Shown here: piece after piece, positions 13,831 through 16,141 of the stretch
Layout of the letters: every line of letters starts with the position of its first letter
How positions within the stretch are numbered: the stretch's first letter is position 1
Assembly: GCA_964406945.1 (NCBI GenBank)
Contig: CAYOTO010000062.1
Coordinates: 1-16,141, forward strand
From: UBA2266 sp964406945
GTDB lineage: Bacteria > Planctomycetota > Phycisphaerae > Sedimentisphaerales > Anaerobacaceae
Reading direction: 5' to 3'
DNA: 16,141 nt
Notes under the pieces: model-generated
The model's input: only the letters and a program-made list of their open reading frames with translations
What the model was told of the DNA's origin: nothing
The model's database searches: none
Made by a program: the position numbers and the translations under genes

Positions 13831-13877
13831 CTGTCATGCTGAGGCGCAGCCGAAGCATCTGGCCTCCGCCTGAGATC
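13831..13877 (+). repeat. Dispersed TCATnCTGAG repeat, copy C
   Basis: It begins CTGTCATGCTGAGGCGCAGC, continues CGAAGCATCTGG and ends CTGAGATC. It is the best match to copy B at 6683-6730 and is also related to copy A at 5409. It lies between the HEAT-like gene and the DUF2961 gene. Confidence 0.65.
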
Positions 13878-13966
13878 AAACGCCAGCCGCCGATACACCC
13901 CCCCACCCGCCTGGCATCCGCCGTTTCGAATTTCGTCCTTCCACCCACAATAATCAATATTCCCTG

Positions 13967-13995
13967 TTCACTAACCAATCCCTTTCTATTATACT
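13967..13995 (+). promoter_or_regulatory. Candidate promoter for the DUF2961 gene
   Basis: TTCACT (13967-13972) and TATACT (13990-13995) are separated by 17 bases, about 56 bases before the start codon. The -10 is good and the -35 moderate. Confidence 0.5.
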
Positions 13996-14051
13996 GCCCA
14001 CTCCCGGACCGCGTCCGGCAACAACACGAACAAAATGCACAGGAGCCAAAA

Positions 14052-16141
14052 ATGACCGCAACAAAAACAATCCTGACCGCAATCGCAGCCACGCTCGTCA
14101 TCAGCACCCTCGCCCTCGCCGCACAAAAAATCACCCTCCAGTCCCTCCTGCACGAAATGCTCGACCGCGACACGCTCGCCTGCACCCCCGGTCCCGACTA
14201 CACCTGCAAACAATTCAGCAGTTACGATCGCCGCGGCGACACCCCCGGCGCCCCCACCTGGTGGGCCAACTACGACCGCAGCTACTTCCTCCGCGTCGAA
14301 GAAAACAGCGGCCGCAAAGAACACGTCCTCATGGACGCAAAAGGCCCCGGAGCCGTCGTCCGCTTCTGGGCTACGTGGCACGGTCCCGACGGCGGCCCGT
14401 TCTCCAATGGAACCATGAGAGTCTACATCGATGGCAAACCCGAACCCGCAATCGAAGGCCCGATGGCGGACCTCATCAGCGGCCAGAAACTCGCAGGCGC
14501 CCCCCTCTCCAAAGGCGTCTCGCCCCAGACCGATCCCGCCCGCCAGGGACACAACCTCTACCTGCCCATCCCCTACGCAAAACAATGCAAAATCACCTAC
14601 CAAACAGACGTCCTCATGGACGAAGGAGCACGCAAAGGCGAAGCCCTCTACTACCAGATCAACTACCGCACCTACACATCCGACGTCGAAGTCGAGTCGT
14701 TCTCCATGAAAGTCCTCGAAGCCGCCGGACCCCTCATCGAAAAAACCAACCAGGCCCTGGCCCGCGGCGACCGCCCCATCCCCGGCAACCTCGAATACCG
14801 CGCACTCGAAGGCCGAATCGCCCCCGGTGAAAACAAAGCCCTCACCGTAAAAGGCCCCCGCGCAATCAAGACCCTCAGATTCCTCCTCGAAGCCGAAGAC
14901 CTCTCCCAGGCCCTCCGCTCGACCGTCCTGCGAATCGCCTTCGACCGCAGCCGCACCGTCTGGTGCCCCATCGGCGACTTCTTCGGCACCGGCTACCACA
15001 TCCGCCCGCACCGCACCTGGTACAACACCGTCGCCGAAGACGGCAGACTCTCCTGCTGCTGGACAATGCCGTTCGAAAAATCCGCCCGCATCACGATCCT
15101 CAACCTGGGCGACCAGCCCGTCACAATCGCCGAAGGCGCCGTCCTCACCTCCCGGTGGAACTGGGACGACCGCTCCTGCCATTTCAACGCCGCCTGGAAG
15201 CAATGGCCCGACATCGAAACCCAGTCCAACGAAAAAGCCGCCGACCACGGCGCACTCGACCTCAACTGGGTCACGGTAAAAGGCGAAGGCATCTACGTCG
15301 GCGACGTCCTGACCCTCTTCAACACCGCCAACGCATGGTGGGGCGAAGGCGACGAAAAAATCTACGTCGACGGCGAATCCTTCCCCTCCCACATCGGCAC
15401 CGGGACCGAAGACTACTACGGCTACGCCTGGTGCAAGCCCAATTACTTCTCCTCCGCCTTCCACGCTCAGCCCTGTGGCGACGGCAACCTCCGCCCCGGC
15501 TTCACCGTCAACTCGCGCTTCCGCGCCCTCGACGCAATCCCCTTCGACAAATCCCTCAAATTCGACATGGAACTCTGGCACTGGGCACGCACCGTCATGT
15601 CCTACGCCCCCGCCACCTTCTTCTACACCCGCCCGGGCGCAACCCACGACGTCCCCCCGGCCTTCAAAGAAGCCAAACGCAAGATTCCCACCGTCCTCGA
15701 AGACATAATCGAACCCCGCATCGTCGAAGGCGCCATCGAAGGCGAAACTCTGCCCGTAATTACCGCAACCGGCGGCATCACAGAAGTCCAGAACATCCCC
15801 AGATTCCGCTGGAGCCGAGACAAACAGCTTTGGTGGCGAAACGCCGAAGTGGGCGACACCCTCATCGTCCAGATCCACGCCCCCGAATCAGGCGACTATG
15901 AAATAACTCTCGGCACCACCAAGGCCGTCGACTACGCCGTAGTCAAAATCGACATCAATGGCCGCACGGTCGCCGACTCCCTCGACCTCTACAACCCAAC
16001 CGTCAAAGCCGCCGACCTCACCCTCGACAGACACCCCCTCGACAAAGGCCCCAACACCTTTGAAGTAACAATCCGGGGCGCCAACGAAAAAGCAATAAAA
16101 AGCCACATGTTCGGCATAGACTACATCCTCCTCAAAAAACT
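14052..16141 (+). CDS. DUF2961-domain (GH172-type) secreted glycoside hydrolase, 3' end beyond the window
   Basis: The frame is open from ATG 14052 through the last base, giving 696 complete codons. AGGAG (14041-14045) lies 6 bases before the start. Residues 1-24 form a signal peptide (MTATKTILTAIAATLVISTLALA). The DUF2961 core shows GPGAVVRFWATW, then YYQINYRTY at 200-208, IGDFFGTGYHIRPHRTWY and GTGTEDYYGYAW at 449-460. E453 in GTGTEDYY is a candidate catalytic acid. Characterised members of GH172 act on fructofuranosides or D-arabinofuranosides; the substrate here is unknown. Residues from about 600 look like a C-terminal carbohydrate-binding-type domain (GDYEITLGTTKAVDYAVV, FEVTIRG), ending in FGIDYILLKK. 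Homologues of this layout stop within a few residues of that, so only the very end is probably missing. The gene has its own candidate promoter. Confidence 0.92.
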   Translation, partial: MTATKTILTAIAATLVISTLALAAQKITLQSLLHEMLDRDTLACTPGPDYTCKQFSSYDRRGDTPGAPTWWANYDRSYFLRVEENSGRKEHVLMDAKGPGAVVRFWATWHGPDGGPFSNGTMRVYIDGKPEPAIEGPMADLISGQKLAGAPLSKGVSPQTDPARQGHNLYLPIPYAKQCKITYQTDVLMDEGARKGEALYYQINYRTYTSDVEVESFSMKVLEAAGPLIEKTNQALARGDRPIPGNLEYRALEGRIAPGENKALTVKGPRAIKTLRFLLEAEDLSQALRSTVLRIAFDRSRTVWCPIGDFFGTGYHIRPHRTWYNTVAEDGRLSCCWTMPFEKSARITILNLGDQPVTIAEGAVLTSRWNWDDRSCHFNAAWKQWPDIETQSNEKAADHGALDLNWVTVKGEGIYVGDVLTLFNTANAWWGEGDEKIYVDGESFPSHIGTGTEDYYGYAWCKPNYFSSAFHAQPCGDGNLRPGFTVNSRFRALDAIPFDKSLKFDMELWHWARTVMSYAPATFFYTRPGATHDVPPAFKEAKRKIPTVLEDIIEPRIVEGAIEGETLPVITATGGITEVQNIPRFRWSRDKQLWWRNAEVGDTLIVQIHAPESGDYEITLGTTKAVDYAVVKIDINGRTVADSLDLYNPTVKAADLTLDRHPLDKGPNTFEVTIRGANEKAIKSHMFGIDYILLKK

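Noticed and set aside
13989..15878. A 629-codon minus-strand open frame over the DUF2961 gene
   Set aside because: Its translation is a Gly/Val/Asp/Ala-rich low-complexity shadow. The plus strand in the same place has a ribosome binding site, signal peptide and clear DUF2961 motifs, and stays open to the window end.

Overview
The window reads like chromosome of a heterotrophic planctomycete, most likely of the Phycisphaerae/Sedimentisphaerales type. This is an inference from gene content: a Tat-exported sulfatase, a DUF2961 (GH172-type) glycoside hydrolase, a PEP-CTERM protein, dockerin-like repeats of the planctomycete style (one protein has the CWCYPR...GDADG form with paired DLN.LI..W repeats), and an H-X9-DG pseudopilin. 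The + strand is C-rich over G whichever strand is coding, so the window seems to lie within one replichore.

Layout. 1-257 holds the tail of an IS110-type transposase. 308-1654 (+) is a sulfatase whose stop overlaps that of a convergent SDR/DUF2867 protein (1651-3102, -). 3103-3602 is a divergent promoter region. It is followed by the housekeeping pair rplS-yraN (3603-4391, +) and a hairpin at 4423-4441. Then come three minus-strand surface genes: an H-X9-DG pseudopilin (4477-5295), a dockerin-bearing surface protein (5546-6769) and a DUF4465 PEP-CTERM protein (6835-7596). Upstream of these, on the same strand, lie an intrinsic terminator (7691-7733) and a clear cobalamin riboswitch (7939-8125). 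8130-8590 has no convincing gene, but it has a plus-strand terminator and an interleaved inverted-repeat pair that could form a pseudoknot. 8592-11804 (-) encodes a 1070-residue secreted modular protein. 12328-13725 (+) encodes a secreted HEAT-like protein. 14052 to the window end (+) encodes a DUF2961 protein cut just before its stop.

The most interesting unit is riboswitch - terminator - DUF4465/PEP-CTERM - dockerin surface protein. It implies that a planctomycete displays surface proteins in response to corrinoid supply, by transcription attenuation, and that these proteins may capture B12. The sulfatase, DUF2961 enzyme and 1070-residue protein fit a polysaccharide-degrading lifestyle, but they do not form one operon.

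The window is also rich in short dispersed repeats: a TGTCATnCTGAG...CGAAGCATCTG family, palindromes, a CCAGAATCC tandem array and TTCGAATTTC motifs. Two of these elements are read in frame as the N-terminus of the dockerin protein.
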